Shown: piece by piece, positions 48,011 through 59,174 of the stretch | How positions within the stretch are numbered: position 1 is the first letter of the stretch | Layout: each line of letters begins with the position of its first letter | Assembly: GCA_029706075.1 (NCBI GenBank) | Contig: JAINUG010000087.1 | Span: 2,728,001-2,792,000, forward strand | Length of the DNA stretch: 64,000 nucleotides | DNA from: Aldrovandia affinis | Lineage: Eukaryota > Chordata > Actinopteri > Notacanthiformes > Halosauridae | Reading direction: 5' to 3' | Program-made: the position numbers and the translations under genes | Notes under the pieces: model-generated | What the model saw: the letters and a program-made list of their open reading frames with translations, nothing else | Databases searched by the model: none | What the model was told of the DNA's origin: nothing

Positions 48011-50560
48011 GTCCGCTCAAACTGATTTCAAACGGGCGCGTTATCCTCTCAAGTGTTGTTCATCAGCGGAGATGTGAAAGTTTGCACGGTAAATCCAGCC
48101 CTTTCTTGCCTGGGTGCTAGCCTGAATATTTTTGTGGTTCTCAATGCGGTTCGAATTTGACTTGCGGAAGGTATTAAGGAATAGCCAATGCATGAACGTG
48201 TAGTTAGCTGGCATTTGGCGCTATGTTTACCATGGTATATAAATGCTCGGCTTAGAAAATAAGCTTTAGCATTTTGCCGTGCACATGTTTATAACCTATG
48301 TGAAGGTCATTATCCACTATCTAAAATTGTGCAAAAACTCTCACTCAGTCGCACGGGTGCATGCATGTACACACACGTAGACACACACACACACACACAC
48401 ACAATTACCCTTGCCCTTGCTAAAGATCTGTATAGTTGGAACCCTATATCACTGAATAATCATATTTCTCATAATTTGTTTATGCTATTTTTCATGAGCT
48501 GTTTTGGAGTGCAGTGGCTAGCTGATGCTGGAGTGTCATGGTTCAGAGCAATAATAAACAACCAAAGTAGTGCAACATAGTTTTTATGACACAAACCACT
48601 ACAAGTGATTGAAGCACTTTTTTGATTATTTAGTCAACAGGATTGCCAACTTCACAGAGCTTGTTGCCAATGTGAAATGCTAATAATTATAATTGAGCAC
48701 CTGTATTGTCATAGATGCTAGTGGTAAATGTTTGCTGAATTGCGAAAGCAACTTCTTTTCAGCTTTGGGCATACCTTCGGTGCTGTAATTTGTCATCATG
48801 GCCAGGGTTACCAGGCAATCTTTAGATAGACAGCATATCTTATTAGAAAAAGAGTTAACAGTGCTGAAAGCTCTCCCGCGGAGAAGAGGTTCTTGTCCTT
48901 TTGATGATGCTATTCGGAGAGAGCCTCCTTTACCAACTGCCAGTGCTCACCTTGGTTGAAAACCCCTGCCCTGTATTGCATGCATAATGCCTCTCATTAA
49001 TGACAAGATGAAAAATGGTTTCGATGGCAGAGTTTCCATACCGAGAAAGCAAAGGCAGAAGCATTTCTCAAGCTGGCACCTAAGCGAAGCCTTCAGTGCT
49101 GTAAACGTACTGTTTTTCACCAGAGTGTCACTGCGTGGGTCACAGGAGCAGACAAAATGGCGGCCACAGCAGCCCAGCTCCCTGCGAGGCCCTCCACTGG
49201 TGACAGGTTCAGGTTTCCAAAGAAACCGTAGACACAGAATCCGTCAGCAGAAAGCAGATAACTCAAAAAAATGAAAACAAGATAATGAAGAGATTACTTT
49301 CAGACAGACATTTTAGGAAGTTGGACACAGTCATTAAAATTGTCATCTGCTGAACCACTTGCTGGTGAATGTTGTTGTTTTGGTTTTACTGTCCCCCTTC
49401 CCCATTTTCATAACAAAAAAACTGCTTGTCATGGGGCCAAGTTCCCTGTTGTATTTTTTGGTTTTGTCATTAGTGTTCCACCAGGATCTCCAAAACCGCC
49501 GGGTTAGTTTTGAGGAAACTTGCCTTATTGATAGAGGATTAGGAAAATGGAGCGATTTTGGTGCCAATTGGCCACTTGGTGGCGCAATAACAGAAAATTA
49601 ACATCGCAATATTGAAAAGATCATATGTCCTGCCCCATTTCACCTGTAGACTTGAACCCATGAAGTCCGCCGTATTGGCTCTTCCGTTGTTTTACATTTT
49701 TTGAAAAACGCATTTACATTCAGCATTTCCGTAATGGCGAGAGCGGTTAGCTCCAAACTATAATTCAAGGTCTGACACTTCTCTTGTGTGAAACTGAACC
49801 ATGCTGTTACATATCTACCACATCCAGCAGAACTGAAACCTACTGCAAAGTCAAATGTGATATGGTAATATTATATAACTATATTGGATAATATTCATAA
49901 TGTCGATATTATTCATTGCATTGATAATACAAATGATGATAACATGAGCTTTGTAAATGACCCCTGGAAAAGGGCGCAGTACCGTGGTCCAGGTGCCAGT
50001 CTGTGGTCTTGGGGAGTTGTGAATCGTCTCAGTGTGACAGGGTGAATTGGCCCATGGGAAGGGTAGGGACCATGGCCCACTGCGGATGCTGGAGGCCCTC
50101 TCATTTTTTATACTGTCAAGCTTTGACAAAATATGCCAGTTCAGAGGGGCCTCACTGACTAAGTGTTTCGAGAGCAGAGAACACTCAGGATCAGAAAGCC
50201 ACCTGAGTTCAGCAGAAATCAATGGATGAAGAATAACAACGATTTTTTTCAAAATGCCAATAGTGCTTGTGGCAGGAACGTCTTACACCTGCGCCTCTTG
50301 GTACCGTTCACCTAGCTGGTAGCCTTTGCGTGACTTCTCACCAGGTGGTTGTAGAAGTGGACTTAAAGGGCTGTAAGCTGAAAGGTATCGAATGGTTGAT
50401 GATTAACGGCAGACCTACTGCCATGAGTGAAAAGCACCCTACCGTATTTATTGGTTTCCCTTGCCAGAATATCTGTCAACTCCCCGAATTCTGAATAACA
50501 TATCCTTGTGTTTGCAACTAAGCCCTTGGAGGGCAAATGATTTATGTATTCATATAAATG
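48010..50560. other. Intronic sequence, no supported gene
   Basis: A (CA)n run lies at 48378-48402. A CTCF-like CCACTTGGTGGCGC occurs at 49572-49585 with one mismatch. Short frames show no domains. Confidence 0.4.
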
Positions 50561-50565
50561 TACAT

Positions 50566-50573
50566 GCACACAT

Positions 50574-50604
<31 letters not shown>

Positions 50605-50613
50605 CACTGTATA

Positions 50614-50648
<35 letters not shown>
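50566..50648. repeat. (CA)n and (TA)n microsatellite
   Basis: CA repeats from 50573 to 50596 and a TA run from 50617 to 50648. The hAT element at 50649 is inserted in the TA run, which resumes at 52178. Confidence 0.9.
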
Positions 50649-50651
<3 letters not shown>

Positions 50652-52176
50652 GATGCACCGATCGATCGGCCTCTGACCGGAAATTGCCGATTTTCAGCTG
50701 ATCGGCCTCAATCGGTGACTTGATCCCGATCACTCCACATAGCCGATTCTGTGCGCCGGTTGGCTCCTCGCCCCCTCTTTTCACGTGGCGTGCGCACCCG
50801 TGAGCCAATGCAAACAGATCAGATGAGCGCAGCGCTGAACACGCCTCAACATGTCCTCAGTATGGGCGTTTTCACAGTCAGTGAAGACGACTTAAAGCTT
50901 GCAGTTTGTCATACATGTCAATCGAAAATAAACCGCGGAGGAACAACTCGAAAACGTTCGAACGACCAACCTAATCAGACACTTGAAAAGTCATCACCCA
51001 GGTACCACGTCGATGCCCAAATTCTGAAAATGTGACGGTAGTCGTTTTCTACAGTACCGTAGGTACCGGGGTTAATTAACAATTAACCCGTTGCGCTAGT
51101 TCGGTTCCTCTGAACCATTTTCCATTAATAGAACATAGTGGTAGTGCATAAACCTGACGTAATAATGCCCTGCTGAAGCACTGAATTGCACTGAAATCAT
51201 TATGTTCGCTAATGAGTGTGACGTTATGAAACAGTGCTATTCACTCATACAAATCGAACTTATTAGACCTAATGATAAATTCATCTAAGGATTTCTAGCT
51301 AAACCACAAATGGTGTATTAACTGTGTTGTGCATGAAGGTGCCAGCTGTGCGTTTCCACTATCAAACAAACTCAGAAACAGCAGCATCGCCTCTTTTCCA
51401 ATTACTCCTAGTTTGAAACATTTTTATCTAGGCTTTGAAGCTAGTTAAAGTCGTAGTCGTTAGCTACCTGACTCACGCAAATAACGAAACTCTGCTGAAG
51501 AGCGGCTTGTTTCAATGCCTTTGACAAGCTCCGCAACTGAAACATCCGCCCTTATATCGCTACAAGTGTTTTCCATTGCACTATATAGAATTGGGATCTA
51601 CTCTAATCCACCTCTAGCAAACAAATTAGTCTAGCGCATCATAGGTTCGAACTAACCTGTTTTCCATTAGCATTGTCGCAATAACTTTCTGATGCACATC
51701 AAGTTGAAGCCATATAATTATTTAATGGAAAAAGGGCTTGTGTCATCTGTCATCAGAATATAACGTTAGTGTTTTAAAAAAATATTTCCGGACTAATGGT
51801 CTGTCACCATGTCAGTAAATTTAAACTACTCTTGTTTCTTTTTATTTATTACTTAAAGGCTACATGCCACTGTTGTTGGATTCTCTTTTATTCATCATTG
51901 AATTTAAAAAAAAAGAAAAGCTCTGTCCAGTAACCTGGAACACTTTTTTATTTTGAAATGTGTTTTAGTGAGACCTACCTCATGCTTCTGACCTACCTCA
52001 GAATTGTCAATCTTAATTTTCTATTAAAGCAAAGTTACAAAAATGTTTGTGTAAGTTGTCAATTATTGTTTTTAGGAAAAAAAAAATCGGAATCGGCCAA
52101 AATCGGTATCGGCAGGTCAGACTAATCAAAAATTGGAAATCGGAATCGGCCAAGAAAATCGCAATCGGTGCATCTC

Positions 52177-52177
<1 letters not shown>
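50649..52177 (+). mobile_element. Non-autonomous hAT element with 14-bp inverted repeats
   Basis: AGAGATGCACCGAT (50649-50662) and ATCGGTGCATCTCT (52164-52177) are perfect inverted repeats, followed inward by several ATCGG motifs at both ends. Near the left end a BED zinc-finger remnant is readable (AVCHTCQSKINRGGTTRK, about 50900-50955) and goes out of frame soon after. No catalytic domain remains. It sits in a TA microsatellite, so the target duplication cannot be defined. Confidence 0.85.
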
Positions 52178-52207
<30 letters not shown>

Positions 52208-52211
<4 letters not shown>

Positions 52212-53250
52212 GGAGTAGACAAAATAATATAAATTGATTTTGAAGTAACTAGATGAAATTAAAAAGGAGTCTACACGTGTGTTACATTTTTATGTCAATA
52301 CTAATTACCAATATGTTTCTGCTATAAAATACATTTTAAAATCAACACTTTAATATGGGAGTTTCTAAAGCAACATGAGAGATCCAACAGATTTTGACAT
52401 TTTCAAATACTTGCAGGTGCATCAGTCACAGCAACAGCAAAATTATTTAATGTGTCATGGGGAAGAGTGTCCAAAATGATGATGGCATATGTCAAACAAG
52501 GAAAAACTGCATCAGGAAAGAGGAACAGTGGTCGCAAGCCAAAACCCACTGGCAGGGATAGATGGGCACTTAACAGGGTACACCTCTGTAAATCTAAAAC
52601 TCTATGTCGTCAGCTTTATGGTAGGGCTGCCATTCGGAAACCACTTGTAACCAAGGCCAATGCACAGCAATGCATAACCTGGAGTAATGAGCAAAATACC
52701 TGGACTTCTGAACAGTGGATAAAACTAATATGGTCTGATGAGTAGTCTTTTATTGTTTTCCTAGATCTGGGCGGGTTTATGTTTGGAGAAAGCCAAAGGA
52801 AGCCTTCACCACACATTGCCTGTTCCCAACTGTTAAACATGGTGTTGGATCGAACATTGTTTCCTCAAGATGTTCCCATATTTTAAGATGATGGCCATAC
52901 ACACTGCTAAACGGATTCAAGAGTGGGTTTATGAACACTATGATGAAGTCACACACCTTCCATGGCCTCCCCAATCACTAGATCTAAACATTATTGAACC
53001 TTTATGAGAAGATCTGGAACATGTGTGTGGAGTAGATTTCCACAGCCTTCCTCTCTCAAAGAACTGGAGGCTTTCCTTTTTGAAGAATGATCCAACATCC
53101 CACTACAAACAGTTTAATAAATCACTTGTATAACAGCATTCCAAGAAGGATTGAAGCTGTTCTGAAGGCAAAGGGCGGAAAATTCCTTATTAGTTAATGA
53201 ATATTCATATATTGTTTGATTTCCCCATTATTTTGTCTACACCCTCTGTA
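52208..53250 (+). mobile_element. Full-length but decayed Tc1-family transposon
   Basis: The ends are ACAGGGAGTAGACAAAATAA (52208) and the inverse TTATTTTGTCTACACCCTCT (to about 53248). About 1040 bp, the normal size for a Tc1 element. It holds a broken transposase (separate entry). Confidence 0.8.
52410..53200 (+). pseudogene. Tc1-type transposase, inactivated
   Basis: An N-terminal DNA-binding part (VSWGRVSKMMMAYVKQG, SGRKPKPTGRDRWALNR) leads to ITWSNEQNTWTSEQW and IWSDE with the first catalytic Asp, after which there is a TAG (about 52741). FPRSGRVYVWRKPKEAF, VKHGVGSNI, QDV plus DDGHTHC (second Asp region) and LNIIEPL (catalytic Glu) follow in shifting frames. Stops and frameshifts are spread along it. 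Confidence 0.8.
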
Positions 53251-53424
53251 TATATTGCATAAAACCTTATTGAAAAAACGTCTCACTATGCACTTGTGGT
53301 AGCATTTTTGATTATAGATGCGCTCAATTGACATCACTTATCACCGAGAGCCAGAATTCTCACTGAAAAACAAACCTTTTAAATATAATCGACTCAGCCC
53401 TGAGCACTTGCAGAAAACCACTGC

Positions 53425-54995
53425 ACACATGAAGGAGGCTGAAGCATTACTCCCCCACTGCACACAGGAAGGAGACTGAAGCATTACTCCCCCCACAGTG
53501 CACATGAAGGAGGCTGAAGCATTACTCCCCTCACAGCACACATGAAGGAGGCTGAAGCATTACTCCCCTCACAGCACACATGAAGGAGGCTGAAGCATTA
53601 CTCCCCTCACAGCACACATGAAGGAGGCTGAAGCATTACTCCCCTCACAGCACACGTGAAGGAGGCTGAAGCATTACTCCCCTCACAGCGCACATGAAGG
53701 AGGCTGAAGCATTACTCCCTCACAGCACACATGATGGAGACTGAAGCATTACTCCCCTCCACAGTGCACATGATGGAGACTGAAGCATTACTCTCCTCAC
53801 AGCGCACATGAAGGAGGCTGAAGCATTACTCCCCTCACAGTGCACATGAAGGAGGCTGAAGCATTACTCCCCCACAGCACACATGAAGGAGGCTGAAGCA
53901 TTACTCCCGTCACAGCGCACATGAAGGAGACTGAAGCATTACTCCCCTCCACAGCACACATGAAGGAGGCTGAAGCATTACTCCCCCCACAGCGCACATG
54001 AAGGAAGCTGAAGCATTACTCCCCTCCACAGCACACATGAAGGAGACTGAAGCATTACTCCCCCACAGCACACATGAAGGAGACTGAAGCATTACTCCCC
54101 TCCACAGTGCACATGATGGAGACTGAAGCATTACTCTCCTCACAGCGCACATGAAGGAGGCTGAAGCATTACTCCCCTCACAGTGCACATGAAGGAGGCT
54201 GAAGCATTACTCCCCTCACAGCACACATGAAGGAGGCTGAAGCATTACTCCGTCACAGCGCACATGAAGGAGACTGAAGCATTACTCCCCTCACAGCACA
54301 CATGAAGGAGGCTGAAGCATTACTCCCCCACAGCGCACATGAAGGAAGCTGAAGCATTACTCCCTCCACAGCGCACATGAAGGAGGCTGAAGCATTACTC
54401 CCCTCCACAGCACACATGAAGGAGACTGAAGCATTACTCCCCCACAGCGCACATGGAGGAGGCTGAAGCATTACTCCCCCCACTACACACATGAAGGAGG
54501 CTGAAGCATTACTCCCCCCACTACACACATGAAGGAGGCTGAAGCATTACTCCCCCCACTACACACATGAAGGAGGCTGAAGCATTACTCCCCCACTACA
54601 CACATGAAGGAGGCTGAAGCATTACTCCCCTCACAGCGCACATGAAGGAGGCTGAAGCATTACTCCCCCACAGCACACATGAAGGAGGCTGAAGCATTAC
54701 TCCCTCACAGCGCACATGAAGGAGACTGAAGCATTACTCCCCACTGCGCACATGAAGGAGGCTGAAGCATTACTCCCCTCACAGCACACATGAAGGAGGC
54801 TGAAGCATTACTCCCCTCACAGTGCACATGAAGGAGACTGAAGCATTACTCCCCCACTGCGCACATGAAGGAGGCTGAAGCATTAGTCCCCCACTGCGCA
54901 CATGAAGGAGACTGAAGCATTACTCCCCTCACAGCACACATGAAGGAGGCTGAAGCATTACTCTCCCACAGTGCACATGGAGGAAGCTGAAGAAT
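53425..54995. repeat. Minisatellite: ~42 tandem copies of a ~37-bp unit
   Basis: The unit is about CACATGAAGGAGGCTGAAGC plus ATTACTCCCCTCACAGCG. I counted about 42 copies of the GAAGCATTA core. Unit length varies by indels in the C-run and TCC(A)CAG part, so frames shift between units. Antisense frames give repeated SNASASFMCAV, but they are artefacts. A higher-order duplication of ~343 bp is visible (variants at 53771/54114 and 53908/54251). Confidence 0.95.
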
Positions 54996-55760
54996 TGCTC
55001 CCCCACCTCATTCAAACACACACTCCCCCCTGTGTCAACTATAAGAGACAATTCGGGCCCTGGGCTGAGTTCTTGGCAGAGAGGACCTCTTGCTTGTTTT
55101 GCAAGGGTCAAGATGACCCTTGTGAAAACGTGATGTATTGTATCTTGAAATACAGAATCCAGTACCAAACGAATACATTTTACATGTGGTTTCATGCATA
55201 TTGGAAAGTACATAGTACTGTCCACGCACTGTAAAATGTATGCATAAATAATGTAACATGCATGCATAAATAGATTTGTTTTTACATAAATTGAAAGATT
55301 TAGATATATAGATATATATATATACTGTATATTTTATAATGCATATTCTGACAAAAAGTATCGTCCCTGGGCTTTCTATTTCATATTTTTGTTTTATATT
55401 GACAGATAATTTATTAATCTGGTAAATGGAAAGATTTATATACTGTATATTCAGTTCCCATTGCTGCAACGTCCAACGTCAATTTGTGTGCCGACTAGTA
55501 TGCCCGTAGCATAGTGTAGCCAGCTGCCTCTTCCCTTCACTCTGCAGACCAGCGGCTCAGCTGTGCAGGCAGGGTTCTGAAGGACTGCGCTACTTCCGCA
55601 GCTGACGCAGGCAGGCTGCAGGCACCCGATCGATCAGACGAGTTGCTCTTTAGCGATTAGGCGGGGGGATTACGCTACCTAAAGAGACCCTCTCTCCCTG
55701 GGCCCCGCTGGTGAATTATGTGGCACTCTGAGGGAACATCACCACACTCACATAGATTGG

Positions 55761-55902
55761 TTCTGTGTGGCTCAGCAGGTAGAGCATGGCGTTGGCAACG
55801 CTTAGGTTGTGGGTTCAATTCCCACTGGGACCACATATACTGAACAAATGTATGCATTCACAACTGTAAGTCTCTTTGGATAAAAGTGTCTGCTAAATGG
55901 CG
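55761..55902 (+). mobile_element. tRNA-derived SINE of HpaI/SmaI-like type
   Basis: The tRNA-like head GTGTGGCTCAGCAGGTAGAG with B box GGGTTCAATTCCC is followed by GAACAAATGTATGCATTCAC and the L2-type tail GTAAGTCTCTTTGGATAAAA plus GTGTCTGCTAAATGG. It is a SINE copy and not a tRNA gene. Confidence 0.8.
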
Positions 55903-55909
55903 TATATTA

Positions 55910-57215
55910 CTTTGAATGAGCGCGTAAGCTGGCTGTGCCACCCTACAGCACCCTCCTACTGCTTTGCCATACAGGTTGCGCCTCACCCCGCTTTAGTAAA
56001 GGACCAAGCCCTATGACATTTCCATTGAGGTTAGGAACGCTTTAGTCGTTCTATGCAGGGATGATGCCTCAGGTTTGTATTTCCGATTACCTCTAGATTA
56101 CCCATAATGCCGTCTGGCCCCGAGTTGGCTCTGCGTAAGATGTCAGAATTACACAGAGCGATTTCAAAACACATGCAATCAGCACTAAACTGTTGTTTCT
56201 GTGTCTGCATTTGTTGCGTCCGTCAGTCTGCATCTCTTCACGTGAATTGTGCCATTTATTCTTATTATGCTTTTGCGGAATAAAGCGTTGTGCAGCACCA
56301 TCAGCCCTCCGGGCACCACCAGAAACCTCGGCACGCTGGCGCTCTCAACCCGAGGTCACCTAGCCACAGCACAGCCGAAAAAACTGGCTTGCCTCAGATT
56401 TTGTTTTTATCGTGCATCCTCCTGGTTAATTGAATGATGGGGGTGCAGAAAAAGACATTTCGTTCTTTAATTTCCTGGAAAGAGAGAGACTGCCAGTCTG
56501 CACAGGGGCGTCTCCGGCTGTTCATTAATTCACCGAGGGAGCAGGGAGAGATGCAGCAGCTCACCATGTGGTTACAGCGAGGGGAGGGGAGTGGGGGGGG
56601 TATTTGATCTTGTATGCGACCTGCAGCGCCGGGCTGTGTGAGAGTGTGCCTGATCACTCAGAGGCTAAATTAATCTTGCACCAGGCTGGCAATGACCACT
56701 CCCCTGCAGCTGCTCTCTGATTGGGTGGCGATGGGATGGCCATCACGAGTGTGAGGTGAGAGCAGACAGATCAGCCCTGCCCCTGACTCGCTGTGATAGC
56801 CTGGGTCCCCTCTGCTCAATCTGGAACAAGTTCCAGCGGCCCCCCTGTAACAACCCCACCACCACCACCACCACCCCTGGGCATCTGTGTGTTTAGGAGG
56901 AGGAGCTCCGCCCCTTGTCACCTCTGCCTGGAAGCATCAGGTTGCCACAGGCAGGGCACTGCTGGTTTGGAAACCTTTAGAGTGTTGTCGAAGGTCTGCT
57001 GACCGATATGTTCACTTTTTTTCCCTTTCTATTAAAGTTTGGTGGGTTTTGCAAGAGACACAGTGTGCAGGAGTTTTCTTCAGCATAGAGTGGCGTCGTA
57101 TACAAATCTTTACTGAGAGAATGGCGACCAAGGGTCACTTCACAGCAACAAACGACGATAGCGAAGCTGCACAAATTTGTCTCTCCTTTCAAGATATAAG
57201 ACTAGCTGTTATTGT
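55910..57215. other. Intronic sequence, no supported gene
   Basis: Contains a short (CCA)n run at about 56857-56876. Frames at 56249 to 57234 have no recognisable domain. Confidence 0.4.
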
Positions 57216-57547
57216 CTTTGGGATGAGACGTTAAACAGAGGTCCTGATTGGCTGTGGACATTAAATATCCTCTGGCACTTACCGTAAAGAGTAGGTTGTT
57301 CCCCAGTGTCCTGGTCAAATTACCAACATGCCTCTTTCAATCTGCCGCCTATTCATCCCGCAGTTTAATTGGTTTAATAAGTCCCTCCCTTTCCACCTCA
57401 GCTGATGTGTGGTGAGAGTTCTGCCACAAAATGGCTGCCGTGCATCACCCAGGTGGGTGCTACACATTGGTGGTGGTTGAGGTGAGTTCCCCCATTCACT
57501 GTGAAGTGCTTTGGATTCCTTGAAAGGGGCTATATAAAACTCAATGA
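57216..57547 (+). mobile_element. Common fish interspersed repeat with TTTGGGATGAGACGTTAAAC body
   Basis: The body (GATGAGACGTTAAACAGAGG, GTGTCCTGGTCAAATT, GTGTGGTGAGAGTTCTG) and the tail GTGAAGTGCTTTGGATTCC to GGGGCTATATAAAACTCAAT match a dispersed repeat I know from many fish genomes. Its class is uncertain. Confidence 0.6.
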
Positions 57548-57567
57548 ATAGAATATAATTATATCCT

Positions 57568-57799
57568 GGCCTCCCGCGTGGTCCAGTGGTTACGACGTTA
57601 GACACTGGCCACGGAGACCGGGATTCGATTCCCCGTCCCGCCAGAGTCGGCTCTTCGTTGCTTTGCCTTCGTACCTACCGGTCGCAGGACTACGGCAGCG
57701 AACTCACATTACTAGGGGGGGATTGACATAAAATAGTGGGTCTAATTGGCTACTAAAATGGGATAAAATCTGAAACAAAATCTTTAAAAAAATATGTAT
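57568..57799 (+). mobile_element. tRNA(Glu)-like SINE with 15-bp target duplication
   Basis: ATATAATTATATCCT flanks it at 57553-57567 and 57800-57814. It starts GGCCTCCCGCGTGGTCCAGT with B box GGGATTCGATTCCCC, then the body ending GGCTACTAAAATGGGATAAA and an A-rich tail. This is the clearest full copy of the SINE family found at 11, 20, 21, 32 and 36 kb. Confidence 0.9.
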
Positions 57800-57819
57800 A
57801 TATAATTATATCCTATTCT

Positions 57820-59090
57820 ATTGTTTATGTATTTATCCATCAGCACACTGTGGCCAAAAATGTAAAGGGGAATGAATTACAGCACCGTACAAAGCCAGGA
57901 TAAAATTGGAAAACTCTTCAAAATGACATTTTAGGAGGCTGGCATTATGGTATGGTTTTTCTCTGTGAGATTTGTATAGAGAGTGATGTGCTTGTTAACA
58001 CAAGGACACAATGTCTTTCTGTGGGGCTGCTTAATGAGGCTTTTCTTGTACGTATCAGCTGATGTCTGTCCCATTGACAATTTTGCATTTCACGTGTTCC
58101 AAACAATTTGTTTTTTCATCTAGCCTGAGCAGACAGCCAATTTGTCAGCGACGCCTTGTTTAGCAGGGAAAACAGGCCCTATTATTGTGACACATTTGGC
58201 TTCTGGGTTTTCCTTAGTACTGCGCTTATTACCACAAATCCTGCCCTCGGAGCATCCTCTTGCCTCATGTGAATGCGTACAGTGATCCATATATGGGGTT
58301 TTTCATCTTTCGGTGTCAGTTGGGGTAATTCGCCCTGACTAGCACGTTGCCAGATACACAGTGCCACTATGAATGAGTCATATGTACTCCTGTATCTTGT
58401 GTACTGTTTTCTTTCTTTCTTTTTCTTTCTGTGCATTCATACTTCCTTGTGCTTAGCTTGGGCCCACTTTTCTTCTTCCTCCTATTTTATTTCTCTCTGT
58501 CACCTTATTTCAACGAGTAAACACCAAACCCAAAACAAAACTGCTTCTAACTTCTTAATAGGCACTAAAAATGTACACTTTTAACTGGGGATTTAGACAG
58601 ATTTTGTATTGCTTGGGTATTGGCCATGATAAACTAATTGACTAATTTAACACTAATTCATTACCTGGATCAGTATGTAGCTGCTTGTTAAGTTCTATAC
58701 ATTTATGGTTTCTCGCCAATATTCAGAAGTAGAGCCTTGGATGATTAATTGATTTGACAAATGTTCCTGCCTGAAAGTAAATGCAGCCCCCTTTGCAGTG
58801 AGTCATTATTAACATGGAAATAACTGCAGCTTGGTTACAGTGCTTGTGGGGAGCAAGGGGAGCCAGGTTCACAGCTTCATATTGACCTAAAGCCCCTTTG
58901 GAGCCACCGAATCTGGCTGAGCCTTTGCCTTTGATTCATCCCAGCTGCACATCAAACAGACAATGTGGGGTGCTGAAAACCCTCCTTGATTTCCCGCGTA
59001 AGCATCGGGGGCCTGTGGAAGATCCAGCGGCAGGCCTTGGCAAGCCTCCCCGCTTTCCTGCGTGCTAACCCCAGTGTTGTTGTCCTCTTG
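57820..59090. other. Intronic sequence before exon 2, no other exon seen
   Basis: Contains a (CTTT)n stretch at 58410-58435. Nothing else recognised. Confidence 0.4.
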
Positions 59091-59094
59091 GCAG

Positions 59095-59174
59095 GGGAGC
59101 TCCAGGGACAGACCGTGGTGCCGCACTGGTTCTCCCGGGGGCGGACCAAGAGGGAGGCCAGGATCCCGCTGCAG
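59095..59174 (+). CDS. Second exon of the meltrin-type ADAM metalloprotease: prodomain start
   Basis: The acceptor TCCTCTTGGCAG (59083-59094) and donor CTGCAG|GTCAGA (59174/59175) bound 80 bp, which read GELQGQTVVPHWFSRGR and TKREARIPLQ when the single base carried over from exon 1 is included. The LQ-x3-V-V-P-x-W core resembles the beginning of the ADAM19 prodomain (LQ-x3-I-I-P-x-W), and GQ-x-V-x-PHW resembles ADAM33. The preceding SEE in exon 1 also fits ADAM19. The phase (2 in, 0 out) and size are consistent with ADAM exon structure. The prodomain keeps the protease latent until furin cleavage. The metalloprotease, disintegrin and transmembrane parts lie beyond the window. Confidence 0.65.

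Noticed and set aside
53341..54528. Antisense frames with repeated SNASASFMCAV as a repetitive protein
   Set aside because: Units vary between about 35 and 39 bp so the frame changes within the array. There is no signal, start context or splice evidence. It is a minisatellite shadow.
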